From positions 62,001-126,000 of the forward strand of contig JAMPHY010000003.1 of the NCBI GenBank assembly GCA_023663185.1: a DNA stretch of 64,000 nt, given 5' to 3'. A program made the position numbers and the translations under genes. The DNA comes from Clostridiales bacterium (GTDB lineage: Bacteria > Bacillota > Clostridia > Lachnospirales > Lachnospiraceae). Every line of letters begins with the position of its first letter. Position 1 is the stretch's first letter. Below the pieces are notes generated by a model. The model saw only the letters and a list, made by a program, of their open reading frames with translations, was not told the DNA's origin and made no database searches. Positions 42,190-50,685 of this stretch are shown here, piece by piece.

Positions 42190-42903
42190 TTATTTCAGCC
42201 AGTCATCCTTCTTCGCCATGAGCAGCGCCTTAAAAATTTCTATATCTTCCGTCGTGGTAATTTTAATATTTTTCTCCGAACCGGGACAGAAATACACCTT
42301 TTCTCCAAGTTCAACCATAAGCGTACATGAAGCCGTCGAATTAGTAATTCCTTTCTTTGCGGCTTCCTCATGCGCCCACAATAGTTTCTGCAAAGGAAAT
42401 GCCTGCGGCGTCTGAGTCCTAGCCAGTGATTCTCTTGAAATCACCTTGCTTGAGCTGTTCGGATTATCATCACGAAGTAACATCGCCTCAGCGCATGGAA
42501 TAACTGTAATAGCAGAGCCATGCAGCCTGCATTCCGCAAGACAGCCTGATATAATCTCCTGTGATACATTAGGCCTGATTGCGTCATGAATAAGCACCAA
42601 ATCCGAAATATCGCAATGCTCCTTCAATTCCCTAATGCCATTATATATCGACTGCTGCCCATTATCTCCGCCTGCCGTTACCCATTTCATTTTCGTAATA
42701 TTAAACTGACGCGCATAAGCCCACAAAATCTCCTGCCAGCCGTCAATGCACACCACCATAATCGCATCAATCTCAGGGTGGCTCTGAAACGCCTGCAGCG
42801 TATAAACAATAACAGGACGGTCCTTAATACTTAAAAACTGCTTCGGTATATCCTGATTCATACGCACGCCTTTGCCGCCGGCTATAATCATTGCTATGTT
42901 CAT
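42190..42903 (-). CDS. IspD/TarI-family cytidylyltransferase
   Basis: The 237-residue protein belongs to the CTP-dependent IspD/TarI family: MIIAGGKGVRMNQDIPKQFLSIKDRPVIVYTL at the N-terminus, LVLIHDAIRPNV in the middle and ITTTEDIEIFKALL at the end. Since it lies within a glycan locus with a TagB/TagF-like transferase and an SDR enzyme, a TarI-like role (CMP transfer to ribitol-5-phosphate or a related polyol phosphate) is more likely than isoprenoid synthesis. That is inference from context. It is four bases downstream of the carrier protein gene, so the two are tightly coupled. Confidence 0.85.
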   Translation of the reverse strand: MNIAMIIAGGKGVRMNQDIPKQFLSIKDRPVIVYTLQAFQSHPEIDAIMVVCIDGWQEILWAYARQFNITKMKWVTAGGDNGQQSIYNGIRELKEHCDISDLVLIHDAIRPNVSQEIISGCLAECRLHGSAITVIPCAEAMLLRDDNPNSSSKVISRESLARTQTPQAFPLQKLLWAHEEAAKKGITNSTASCTLMVELGEKVYFCPGSEKNIKITTTEDIEIFKALLMAKKDDWLK

Positions 42904-42907
42904 ATCC

Positions 42908-43138
42908 TTATTCTCCTGCCAACAATTTCTGTACCAAATTATAAATTCCTTCCACGGAATTCAAGTTTTCTGGAACTATATCGTCGGTTTCTATGTCGAT
43001 ATCATAGGCATCGGACAATTCCTCAATTAAATTGAGTATATCAAAAGAAGTTAAAATACCACCGTCAATCAACTTATTCTCATTCATAAAATCCACATCA
43101 GGTCTTAATTCTTTTAAAATTTCCAGTATTTTCTCCAA
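42908..43138 (-). CDS. Acyl/aminoacyl carrier protein
   Basis: The 76-residue acidic protein has the helical carrier fold. The phosphopantetheine serine is expected in LIDGGILTSFDILNLIEEL (Ser at about residue 32, in TSF rather than the common DSL). The form resembles DltC-like carriers (LFDSGLLDS...). It would carry an activated amino or acyl group loaded by the adenylating enzyme encoded 1.8 kb upstream in the same direction. It is followed after four bases by the TarI-like gene. No DltB- or DltD-like protein is visible in the window. Confidence 0.85.
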   Translation of the reverse strand: MEKILEILKELRPDVDFMNENKLIDGGILTSFDILNLIEELSDAYDIDIETDDIVPENLNSVEGIYNLVQKLLAGE

Positions 43139-43242
43139 TTCTGCTCACCCTTTCTTATTCTTATTTCTACAAACAACAAGCCAAATGGTTGCTTTCAAAT
43201 CTACTTGCTGCTCTTAACATATTGTCTACTGCCGCAAAACCA

Positions 43243-44826
43243 CTATGCCATCATAAACGGAATAACCCAGAAAATCAGCATAATTGCCATCATCAAAACA
43301 CCAGTCAGAATCCCAAGTAACGACCAATTCAATGTCTTCTTTACAGCTTCCTTATCACATTCACTCTCCGGAATCTTAAATAATTTTTCCCTTGCCATTT
43401 TCTCTTCCTCTGTCAGCTTCGTCAAAGAAGAACCTATGACAATCGCAATTATATTACATAAGATACCTATAATCGCGGGATCCAGATATGAAGGCAGGTT
43501 CACTCCGCCTATTGATTTTAGAAGATTAGCGGCAAGACAGCCAATCATGCCAAAAAGCATTCCGCAAAAAGCCCCTGTCTTTGTCATTCTTTTACTAAAT
43601 ATACTACCCACAGCTACCGGCATCCATGAACTTGCTGCGGCAGCTCCTCCTAGAAACATAATAATAAAAATTGCCGGTGGATTCGTTATAGCGCATACAA
43701 GCACTATTAAGCTTACCACAACCATAACAAGACGACCAATCTTAATTGATTTATCCCCCTTAGCATAAGCTAAATCATTTGCTGCGGAAGCGCCAATCAG
43801 CGATAGAAATGTTGTTGCTGACGAAATCCCCGCAGATAAAACACCGGTCATCAAAATAACACCCAAAAACGCCGGTACTGCATTCATCGCCGCCCAAATC
43901 CAGACATGAGACGACTGTTCAAGCTCAGGATTTAACACATTGATAATTACAGCCGTCATACATACAAAAAACTCTAGGATAAAAACGCCAAGAGCGGCTA
44001 TCGGCGCAGATTTCACAACCGTATGCTCGTCCTTTGCCATCATGTATCTGCTCGACTGCCACGGACCGATAGCGCACACGGAACACCATACTATTCCATA
44101 GGCTACTCCCCATATCATATTATCTATGCCCGTCTCATAAAGGGCTCCCGGACGTCCTTCCCATGTCAATAATGCCCTTGTCTCCGGAGCCTTTGCTAAT
44201 ATATTGATTGCCGAAAACCAACCGCCTGCTTTATTGGCTATAAAAAATACCGACACTAACATCGACACGGTAAACAACCCCGCCATAAGCGTATCTGTAA
44301 TCAAAACACCGCGGGAACCCGATACCACGGAAATAAATGTAAATACCACTACCGCTATTATAATACATACCTGATAGTTAATACCGGTAACTACATTCAT
44401 TAATGTCCCCACGCCCTGAATAACGGACAGCAGGTATACTGACATCATTATAATTGCTGTAACAGTCGAAAGTGTACGCATTTTCCCGGAACAAAATCTC
44501 TGACCGAAAAATTCCGGTATCGTCATTGCCCCGCTCCTTCTTAAATACCTTCCAAAAAATACTGCTCCCAATATGTATCCGGCTGACTGCATACCCGCAA
44601 ACATAATCATAGCAGATAATGCTCCTTCATATGCTTCCGCTGCATCACCCATAAACATTCCCGTACTTGTGTAGGAAGCTATCATTGAACCTGCAATTAA
44701 AGCAAGCGGCGCCTTTCTGCCCGCTACATAGAAATCTTCGGCATTTTTAACTTTTCTACTTATCAGGAAACTGATTCCCAGAAAAACCAGCATCGCAATA
44801 CACATACCTATAAAATAAATATTCAT
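43243..44826 (-). CDS. Sodium:solute symporter (SSS family)
   Basis: The 527-residue membrane protein has about 13 hydrophobic helices and the signature region of the SSS family: SRKVKNAEDFYVAGRKAPLALIAGSMIASYTSTGMFMG, then TIPEFFGQRF. It should import a small solute with sodium. Pantothenate, proline or other organic acids are family substrates, but the sequence does not settle it. Its ATG overlaps the stop of a 37-aa membrane protein gene (ATGA). It lies between the adenylating enzyme and the carrier protein genes, which suggests that it supplies the substrate loaded on the carrier. Confidence 0.9.
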   Translation of the reverse strand: MNIYFIGMCIAMLVFLGISFLISRKVKNAEDFYVAGRKAPLALIAGSMIASYTSTGMFMGDAAEAYEGALSAMIMFAGMQSAGYILGAVFFGRYLRRSGAMTIPEFFGQRFCSGKMRTLSTVTAIIMMSVYLLSVIQGVGTLMNVVTGINYQVCIIIAVVVFTFISVVSGSRGVLITDTLMAGLFTVSMLVSVFFIANKAGGWFSAINILAKAPETRALLTWEGRPGALYETGIDNMIWGVAYGIVWCSVCAIGPWQSSRYMMAKDEHTVVKSAPIAALGVFILEFFVCMTAVIINVLNPELEQSSHVWIWAAMNAVPAFLGVILMTGVLSAGISSATTFLSLIGASAANDLAYAKGDKSIKIGRLVMVVVSLIVLVCAITNPPAIFIIMFLGGAAAASSWMPVAVGSIFSKRMTKTGAFCGMLFGMIGCLAANLLKSIGGVNLPSYLDPAIIGILCNIIAIVIGSSLTKLTEEEKMAREKLFKIPESECDKEAVKKTLNWSLLGILTGVLMMAIMLIFWVIPFMMA

Positions 44827-44936
44827 TTGCGCTCACTCTCCAATACGTCTTTATATTCTTTTTTCATATGTCTGTACGCAATAAACGCAGACACTGATAT
44901 CCATAGTCCAATAAATACTGCAATAGCAATTTCCAT
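44823..44936 (-). CDS. Small membrane protein (37 aa) coupled to the symporter
   Basis: The ATG at 44934-44936 follows GGGTGATGGAGT. The 37-residue product has one membrane helix (IAIAVFIGLWISVSAFIAY) and a charged tail (RHMKKEYKDVLESERK). Its stop overlaps the start of the symporter gene (ATGA). Short one-helix partners directly upstream are a known pattern for some SSS symporters, so an accessory role in stability or assembly is likely. Confidence 0.8.
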   Translation of the reverse strand: MEIAIAVFIGLWISVSAFIAYRHMKKEYKDVLESERK

Positions 44937-44956
44937 ACTCCATCACCCTTTCTTAT

Positions 44957-46462
44957 TTAGTTGATATATAATTCTTTAAGCTTCTGCCTGTCCACTTTGC
45001 CATTTAGATTGAGCGGCATCGCATCCACCTGATACCATCTGTTCGGCATCATATATTCAGGCAGCAGTTCAAGCAGCCGCTCTCTTAGCTCCTGTTCTGT
45101 CAAAATCCCTTTATAAACCGCCACAATACACGATTTCTTTCCATCATATAAACAGCACCCTGATTCAATTTCTTCCAAAGACAACAGCGCCGTTTCAATT
45201 TCACCCAGTTCAATTCTCCGTCCCATATGCTTAATCTGAAAATCTTTTCTTGAAAGATATACCAATTCTCCGTATTCATTATAACATGCCAAATCTCCTG
45301 TTCGGTAAATAATTTCCGGATACGCACTGTTTAACGGATTTTGAACGAACGCTTCCGCCGTTTTCCCCGGTGCATTATAATATCCATAGGCAAGTCCCGT
45401 CCCCCTTACACATACCTCGCCGGATACTCCCTCGTCGGTTACAGTCCGGTCCTGCTCATCAAGTAAAAACACGTCCATATTTTCACAAGGAATCCCAATA
45501 GGCAGGGTATCCGTATTTTCAAATTTTCGGTTCACTTCATATACCGTACAGGTATCCGTCACCTCTGTAGGACCGTAAAAATTAACATACCGTGCATTCG
45601 GATATTTTTCTATCCATTTATTTAAATATTTAACCGGCATCACTTCTCCGCCAAAGAATATATTTTTTATGTCAACAGATAAATCCTTTTTTAATGCTCC
45701 AAGCGCTGCCGGAAAAATCAACGCTGACGGCACCCAATATAATGCGTTTATGTTGTTATCCGCCAGAAATTCCATCAAATACTTTGGCGTTTTAAAACAC
45801 CCTTGCGGAATAATATACATACTGGCGCCTGTTTTTATAGTGGCATATACATCCAGTATAGACATGCTAAAATATAGCGGAGTCTGATTTCCCCATACAT
45901 AACTCTCATCTAAATCAAACTTTCCCACTGTCCAGTCTATAAAATCCGCCAAGCCCCTGTGCGATATAATAACTCCTTTCGGTATCCCGGTAGAGCCCGA
46001 CGTATACAGCACGTATGCCACATCAGTATCAATAATCCGCTTCTCTACTGCAATAATATCTTCCTCAGAAATCAAACTCTGCATACAGTCTTCATATTTG
46101 ATAATAATGCAGTCTTCACCGCACAAGGTTTTCACATGTTCAAAATGCGTGTCAGTAGTAATAACTACTGCAGGCTTAAATGAATCTAATATCTTATCAA
46201 TACGTGAATCCGGCATCTCCACATCAATTACCGTATAGAAATTCCCGCTATAAGCCACCCCATAGAAAGCCGAGAGACATGCAACACCTTTATCCATAAA
46301 TATTGCAACCGGCTTTTTGGTAATTTTCTTTTCAATTAAAGCTCCTGCAATATGATAGGCTTCCTGCTTAAGTTCATAAAAAGTCAATCTCTTTGTTTCA
46401 TCAGCAAAAGCCATCTTATCTTTATATCTAACTGCCGCTTCATTTAAATAATCTGTAATCAT
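44957..46462 (-). CDS. Amino-acid adenylating enzyme (AMP-dependent ligase, DltA/NRPS-like)
   Basis: The start at 46462 (MITDYLNEAAVRYKDK) follows a GGAAAGG site. The 501-residue protein has the core motifs of adenylation domains: YVLYTSGSTGIPKGVIISHRG (A3), NFYGPTEVTDTCTVY (A5), YRTGDLACYNEYGELVYLSRKDFQIKHMGRRIELGEIE (A7-A8), and a C-terminal LNGKVDRQKL with the A10 lysine. It would activate an amino acid (or similar carboxylate) with ATP and load it on a carrier protein, probably the 76-aa one downstream. D-alanine is possible by analogy with DltA. It heads the symporter-carrier-cytidylyltransferase run. Confidence 0.88.
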   Translation of the reverse strand: MITDYLNEAAVRYKDKMAFADETKRLTFYELKQEAYHIAGALIEKKITKKPVAIFMDKGVACLSAFYGVAYSGNFYTVIDVEMPDSRIDKILDSFKPAVVITTDTHFEHVKTLCGEDCIIIKYEDCMQSLISEEDIIAVEKRIIDTDVAYVLYTSGSTGIPKGVIISHRGLADFIDWTVGKFDLDESYVWGNQTPLYFSMSILDVYATIKTGASMYIIPQGCFKTPKYLMEFLADNNINALYWVPSALIFPAALGALKKDLSVDIKNIFFGGEVMPVKYLNKWIEKYPNARYVNFYGPTEVTDTCTVYEVNRKFENTDTLPIGIPCENMDVFLLDEQDRTVTDEGVSGEVCVRGTGLAYGYYNAPGKTAEAFVQNPLNSAYPEIIYRTGDLACYNEYGELVYLSRKDFQIKHMGRRIELGEIETALLSLEEIESGCCLYDGKKSCIVAVYKGILTEQELRERLLELLPEYMMPNRWYQVDAMPLNLNGKVDRQKLKELYIN

Positions 46463-46551
46463 AATATTTTCCTTTCCGTAGAGCAATGTCACACTACAAG
46501 CAATTTATAATTCCTCTACCACCATACCAAATCGAAAATATACCACATTTA

Positions 46552-47481
46552 TCACTTTTTGGGTTTCGGATATTCTGTTGACTTAGCCACATCTGAAAGC
46601 GTTATGTTATCCCAAGACAATCTGTCAATTTCTTTTACCTTTTTTCCAAAATATTCAGAGTGGCAATACAACCCTCCTACTTTTCTTCCAACCAAATAAT
46701 CTGAAGCGTATTCAGAAAATTTCCCTTCGATTAAATTACTTACACTCTTTTTTACGCACTGCATACCAAATTTCTCTGGAAATAAGACATCTAGAGCATT
46801 CTCACTAAATTGAAAGAAATGCCATGGTCTTTCATGGCTGGAATATGAATAATGTGTCTCGACAAAAACAGCCCCCCCCATCTTCAAAAGTTTTATAATT
46901 TCTGTTGAAACTTTCCATGGCATAGCCAAATGCTCAAAAACAGCGCTACTGAAAATCAAGTCAAATTTGTGTTCAAAATATTTACTCAATTCATGCGCAT
47001 CACCGACAACGTCAACATTTTCTCCAGTATAATAATCAAATCCTATATAATTCGCATTAGAAAAAAACTTACGCATAGGATTCCCTGTCACATTTCGCGA
47101 ACCTATTTCCAATATATCAATTCCTTCCTTATTAAACATATTAGAAAGATACGATATCCAATTACCATGGCAAATATCAGTATCTACGTTGACATCACTG
47201 TGATGATATGTATCAGATTCCGCCAGCCTGTAATTCTCTATACCAAGTTCACTTAATTGTTTTTCTGCTTCCATATAATTCGCCATGGTTATTAAAATTT
47301 CATAATCTTTGTATATTTCCATATATTCGTCTATTCCTATAATAGGAATCTTATTTTCAAACAGCTTTCCACACAAATCAGGGTTATTATCCAATACGGC
47401 AACTATATCAAATTTTCTCCATGGATTGTAATAATAATTCTTTCCTCTCTTCCCAGCTCCAAATATAACTACTTTTTTCAT
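46552..47481 (-). CDS. Rossmann-like module fused to a SAM methyltransferase
   Basis: Residues 1-95 of this 309-residue protein are the recurrent Rossmann-like module at the N-terminus: VVIFGAGKRGKNYYYNPW, AVLDNNPDLCGKLFENK, ILITMANYMEAEKQLSELGI. Residues about 105-220 are a class I methyltransferase with DILEIGSRNVTGNP (motif I), GDAHELSKYFEHKFDLIFSSAVFEHL, and LLKMGGAVFVETHYS. It may methylate a sugar or glycan end. The DNA is noticeably richer in A and T than the left half of the window. Confidence 0.85.
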   Translation of the reverse strand: MKKVVIFGAGKRGKNYYYNPWRKFDIVAVLDNNPDLCGKLFENKIPIIGIDEYMEIYKDYEILITMANYMEAEKQLSELGIENYRLAESDTYHHSDVNVDTDICHGNWISYLSNMFNKEGIDILEIGSRNVTGNPMRKFFSNANYIGFDYYTGENVDVVGDAHELSKYFEHKFDLIFSSAVFEHLAMPWKVSTEIIKLLKMGGAVFVETHYSYSSHERPWHFFQFSENALDVLFPEKFGMQCVKKSVSNLIEGKFSEYASDYLVGRKVGGLYCHSEYFGKKVKEIDRLSWDNITLSDVAKSTEYPKPKK

Positions 47482-47599
47482 ATATACATTCCTCCCATTA
47501 ACAGAATTAAATAATCTTTTCTCACAATTTCTTACAATTCCTCAATTATCTGCTCATAATAATTTGTACTAATTATGCAACGTGACTACTCTCTTTTCC

Positions 47600-49312
47600 C
47601 TAACACATTATCTCTTTCTCAATATTCGTGACTGTTATGCCAAATTGATGCAAAATACTAATACACAGATTCATATATTTTTGCTCTACAGGATTATCCA
47701 GTTCTTTTATAATAAACCTATACTTAATTCCCATGAACCTGCCGTAAATCTCCCCGAATATATCACAATCATACTCCATATCATCATCACAGAATCTCTG
47801 CTTCCTGATTCCTCTGGTAATCTTCTTCGTATACAGGTATTTTCCTGCCGGAACTACTACAACTCTATCTTCTAAATCCTGCAAAGACTCTTTCACCATC
47901 TGTATCCGCTCTTCCAGAGTGTACTTTAAATTTGAATCCTCCGAAATAAACAAATACAGCTTGTCTACTTTCTGCAAGGCTGCTTCAACTGCCAATCTAT
48001 GCCTGTCAGTAAAAGGATCTGCAAGCAGCGTTATGGCCCCCCCCGTTATTGTGGAAGCATCTTCTTTTATTAAATCATTACGCTCCATATAAAGTAACAC
48101 TTCTGACATAATTTCGCTGCCGATATAATAATCCTGAATCTGTTCCGCCTTATCTGAGAGTCCTGTGGTATCAAATAATTTATGTTCTTCAAGATCATGA
48201 TAAATTCGCTCCGCTAGATGCTGATTAACTTTATAATTACAATGATCTGGAACATCTAATATACAATTTTCCAAATTTTCAACCTGTAAAAATGTATCCG
48301 TCAAGTTGCCAACATAAGCGCATTTCCCAGTTATCTCCTCACTCAACCACCTTTTGTCCACATAAATTACTGCAATATCCTTCTCACACAATTTATCCGT
48401 CATCATTCTTGAAAAGAAATTTTCCATATTAAATAATCCTTTGTTGATGACCTGAATTTGCGTTTCCGCTCGCATATTCACCATTCTTTGAAGATAGGAC
48501 TCAATAGTTTCCCCATCTTTACCATATGCTCCGGCAATTGTGCATGGTCCATAAAATACAATATGGCTATCCGGCATCTCCGGATTTCCTATAGTAATGC
48601 GATTACCGTCCACACTATTATAAAATTCTCCTTTTATGTCCACAAAGCCTGATACTCCTTTTATCCTATGGGTATGAAAGTTTCCAAACTCTTTTTTCAG
48701 GTTCATCACAACGCCCGATTCTCCCAAAAACTCATCCCATTGCTTTTCTGATAATCCTTTCCAAAAAATTTCTTCCTCATCTGTGCAGATCCCATTTCTT
48801 TTTCTTCCGGCAATTTCATTCATGATTACCGATTCTTCTGTATAATATAAAACTACTCTTGCCTTTGTATTTGTAACGAATCGGTTAAGCTCATGTTTAT
48901 GCCATTGTTCCTTCAAGTATCTGGAAACCACAAGTGATGCTATCTGATCCTTCCTGATATCATAACGCATATCTCTTGTCATTACACCTTCCAGCCTACC
49001 ACAATCGTTCACTACCGGAAATTCAAAAAAAGTTTTAAGTCTCGAAAAAAACGTCTCTGCCTTTTCTTCATCTATTTTATCAGCATATGAAAAATGAGAA
49101 TTAATCTCCAACTTATCCTTACCGTTTCCATAATACCTTTCCAAGTCTCCAATAGACACCACACCAAGCAGTATGCCGTCCTTCTCAATATACATAGCTT
49201 CCTGATTATCGTTCACAAAACTCTGATATGCAATTTCCGCTCTGTTATCTTCTTGAAAATCAGCAATATCTAAGACTGATTGCATTTCTTGTCTCGGAAT
49301 AAACTGATACAT
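47600..49312 (-). CDS. CBS-domain protein with SGNH-like middle and CitC-like nucleotidyltransferase end
   Basis: The 570-residue protein has N-terminal CBS-like repeats (about 1-120: EKDGILLGVVSIGDLERYYG, FFEFPVVNDCGRLEGVMTRDM). A middle region (about 245-345) resembles an SGNH-hydrolase fold (DSHIVFYGPCTIAGAYG, TQIQVINKG). The C-terminal region (about 424-560) resembles the nucleotidyltransferase part of citrate lyase ligase (LADPFTDRHRLAVEAALQKVDKLYLFISE). There the usual T-x-G-H is changed to T435-D-R-H438, so catalysis is doubtful. In this locus it may modify or regulate an activated precursor. I cannot name its reaction. Confidence 0.65.
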   Translation of the reverse strand: MYQFIPRQEMQSVLDIADFQEDNRAEIAYQSFVNDNQEAMYIEKDGILLGVVSIGDLERYYGNGKDKLEINSHFSYADKIDEEKAETFFSRLKTFFEFPVVNDCGRLEGVMTRDMRYDIRKDQIASLVVSRYLKEQWHKHELNRFVTNTKARVVLYYTEESVIMNEIAGRKRNGICTDEEEIFWKGLSEKQWDEFLGESGVVMNLKKEFGNFHTHRIKGVSGFVDIKGEFYNSVDGNRITIGNPEMPDSHIVFYGPCTIAGAYGKDGETIESYLQRMVNMRAETQIQVINKGLFNMENFFSRMMTDKLCEKDIAVIYVDKRWLSEEITGKCAYVGNLTDTFLQVENLENCILDVPDHCNYKVNQHLAERIYHDLEEHKLFDTTGLSDKAEQIQDYYIGSEIMSEVLLYMERNDLIKEDASTITGGAITLLADPFTDRHRLAVEAALQKVDKLYLFISEDSNLKYTLEERIQMVKESLQDLEDRVVVVPAGKYLYTKKITRGIRKQRFCDDDMEYDCDIFGEIYGRFMGIKYRFIIKELDNPVEQKYMNLCISILHQFGITVTNIEKEIMC

Positions 49313-49329
49313 GACTTCTACCTGCTTTC

Positions 49330-50616
49330 TTATATAATATAAAAATTCTTCTCTATATTACTTCCCGCCAAATATTCATGAATCCCAAGTTCTGATAATT
49401 TTTGCTCCATCTGCACATATATTTCACTTCCTTTAACTACCGCTATAATAACTAACGCATCTGAGTAGTGGGCTAACGCATCTTCTATTAAAAGAATATC
49501 CCGATTAGCCATCTTGTTTTTCGGCGGATTTTTTGATACAGCAAAACAAGCTATCTTATGATAGTATCCTTCATTACACAAATTACGTAATATACGGTCA
49601 CCCCTGTTTCCAGCTCCATAAATAATGATACTTTTGCAAGTATCCAGTTTTTGTTTTATCTCGTTTTTTTCTGCAATCATCTGATTGCAAATCTCATCAG
49701 GATTTTTAACTAATTCACGAAACCACTTATCGATTGCGATATTATCTTTTATATACGCTTTATATTTTTGGTAATCGGTAGTAAGCTGCTCGCAAAACAT
49801 TCTTTTATATTCATCAGCTATCCTATAAAATGTTCCTCTGGATCGAACTAAGCGATACATATAACAATAAGGCAAAAATCTCTCATCGCCCCTTTGCTTT
49901 AACAGCATTTCAATATATTTATACTCATTTGTCATTGCCATCATTTTTTTGGTACTCTTTACAGAAGCTTCGGGGTTATCCTGACGATAGTAATAAAATG
50001 CCTTATCAATCCACATCGCTCTTTCAGCATATATACACGTCTGTAACCAAAACCCATTATCCTGATAAGACGCTCCGGGAGTTTCCTGAAATCTGATATT
50101 TTTCTGCTTTAAGAAATTTTGTCTGTAAATCCCTGTCCAAATATTCATAAAAAAGTCAAAGAAAACGTTTCGGTCAGTTTCCTGCAAGACTTTATTATAA
50201 TAGGAATCCAGATTGTTCAAGTGTCTGTTACTCAAATAATTTGCTTTTTCTAACCAGTAATAAGCATCTGCTTTTACCATATCAAGCTCATATTGCTGCG
50301 CTGCATTATATAATGTTTCATACATATCAACGGCAATACAGTCATCGCTCTCAACAATACCAATAAATTCCCCTGCTGCCATATCTAGCCCAGTATTCAT
50401 TGAGATTCCATATCCTGCGTTCGCCTGATGCACAACACGCACCCTTGAATCTTTAGACGCATATGCATCAAGAATAACTCCACTATTGTCCGTAGAACCA
50501 TCATCAATACATATGATTTCAATATCTTCGAGGCTCTGCGCTAAAATACTCTCCATACATTTTTCTATGTATTGTTCCGAGTTGCAAACCGGAACTATAA
50601 CTGATACCTTGTGCAT
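49330..50616 (-). CDS. GT2 glycosyltransferase with C-terminal Rossmann-like module
   Basis: The start at 50616 (MHKVSVIVPVCNSEQYI) has an AAGGAG site. The longer frame does not. The GT-A domain of the 428-residue protein shows IICIDDGSTDNSG and GEFIGIVESDDCI (the D-x-D-like metal site), typical of GT2. Residues about 325-428 are the Rossmann-like module: KSIIIYGAGNRGDRILRNL, CFAVSKNPPKNK, ALVIIAVVKGSEIYVQMEQKLSELGI. It should add a sugar from a nucleotide-sugar to a lipid-linked glycan at the membrane. It is followed after 17 bases by the CBS-domain gene. Confidence 0.9.
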   Translation of the reverse strand: MHKVSVIVPVCNSEQYIEKCMESILAQSLEDIEIICIDDGSTDNSGVILDAYASKDSRVRVVHQANAGYGISMNTGLDMAAGEFIGIVESDDCIAVDMYETLYNAAQQYELDMVKADAYYWLEKANYLSNRHLNNLDSYYNKVLQETDRNVFFDFFMNIWTGIYRQNFLKQKNIRFQETPGASYQDNGFWLQTCIYAERAMWIDKAFYYYRQDNPEASVKSTKKMMAMTNEYKYIEMLLKQRGDERFLPYCYMYRLVRSRGTFYRIADEYKRMFCEQLTTDYQKYKAYIKDNIAIDKWFRELVKNPDEICNQMIAEKNEIKQKLDTCKSIIIYGAGNRGDRILRNLCNEGYYHKIACFAVSKNPPKNKMANRDILLIEDALAHYSDALVIIAVVKGSEIYVQMEQKLSELGIHEYLAGSNIEKNFYII

Positions 50617-50685
50617 CTTAGTCTCCTTTACCGTCCTTAGTCTGATATCTTTGCAAACCGCCATCTATCCATTTATCAAGGGAAG

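Noticed and set aside
42190-42903. IspD of isoprenoid synthesis
   Set aside because: The family fits, but the setting among polyol-phosphate and glycan genes favours a TarI-like role, so I did not use the ispD symbol.
43205-43768. Plus-strand open frame of 187 codons
   Set aside because: It is antisense to the symporter C-terminus. The hydrophobic pattern is only the mirror of the membrane helices.
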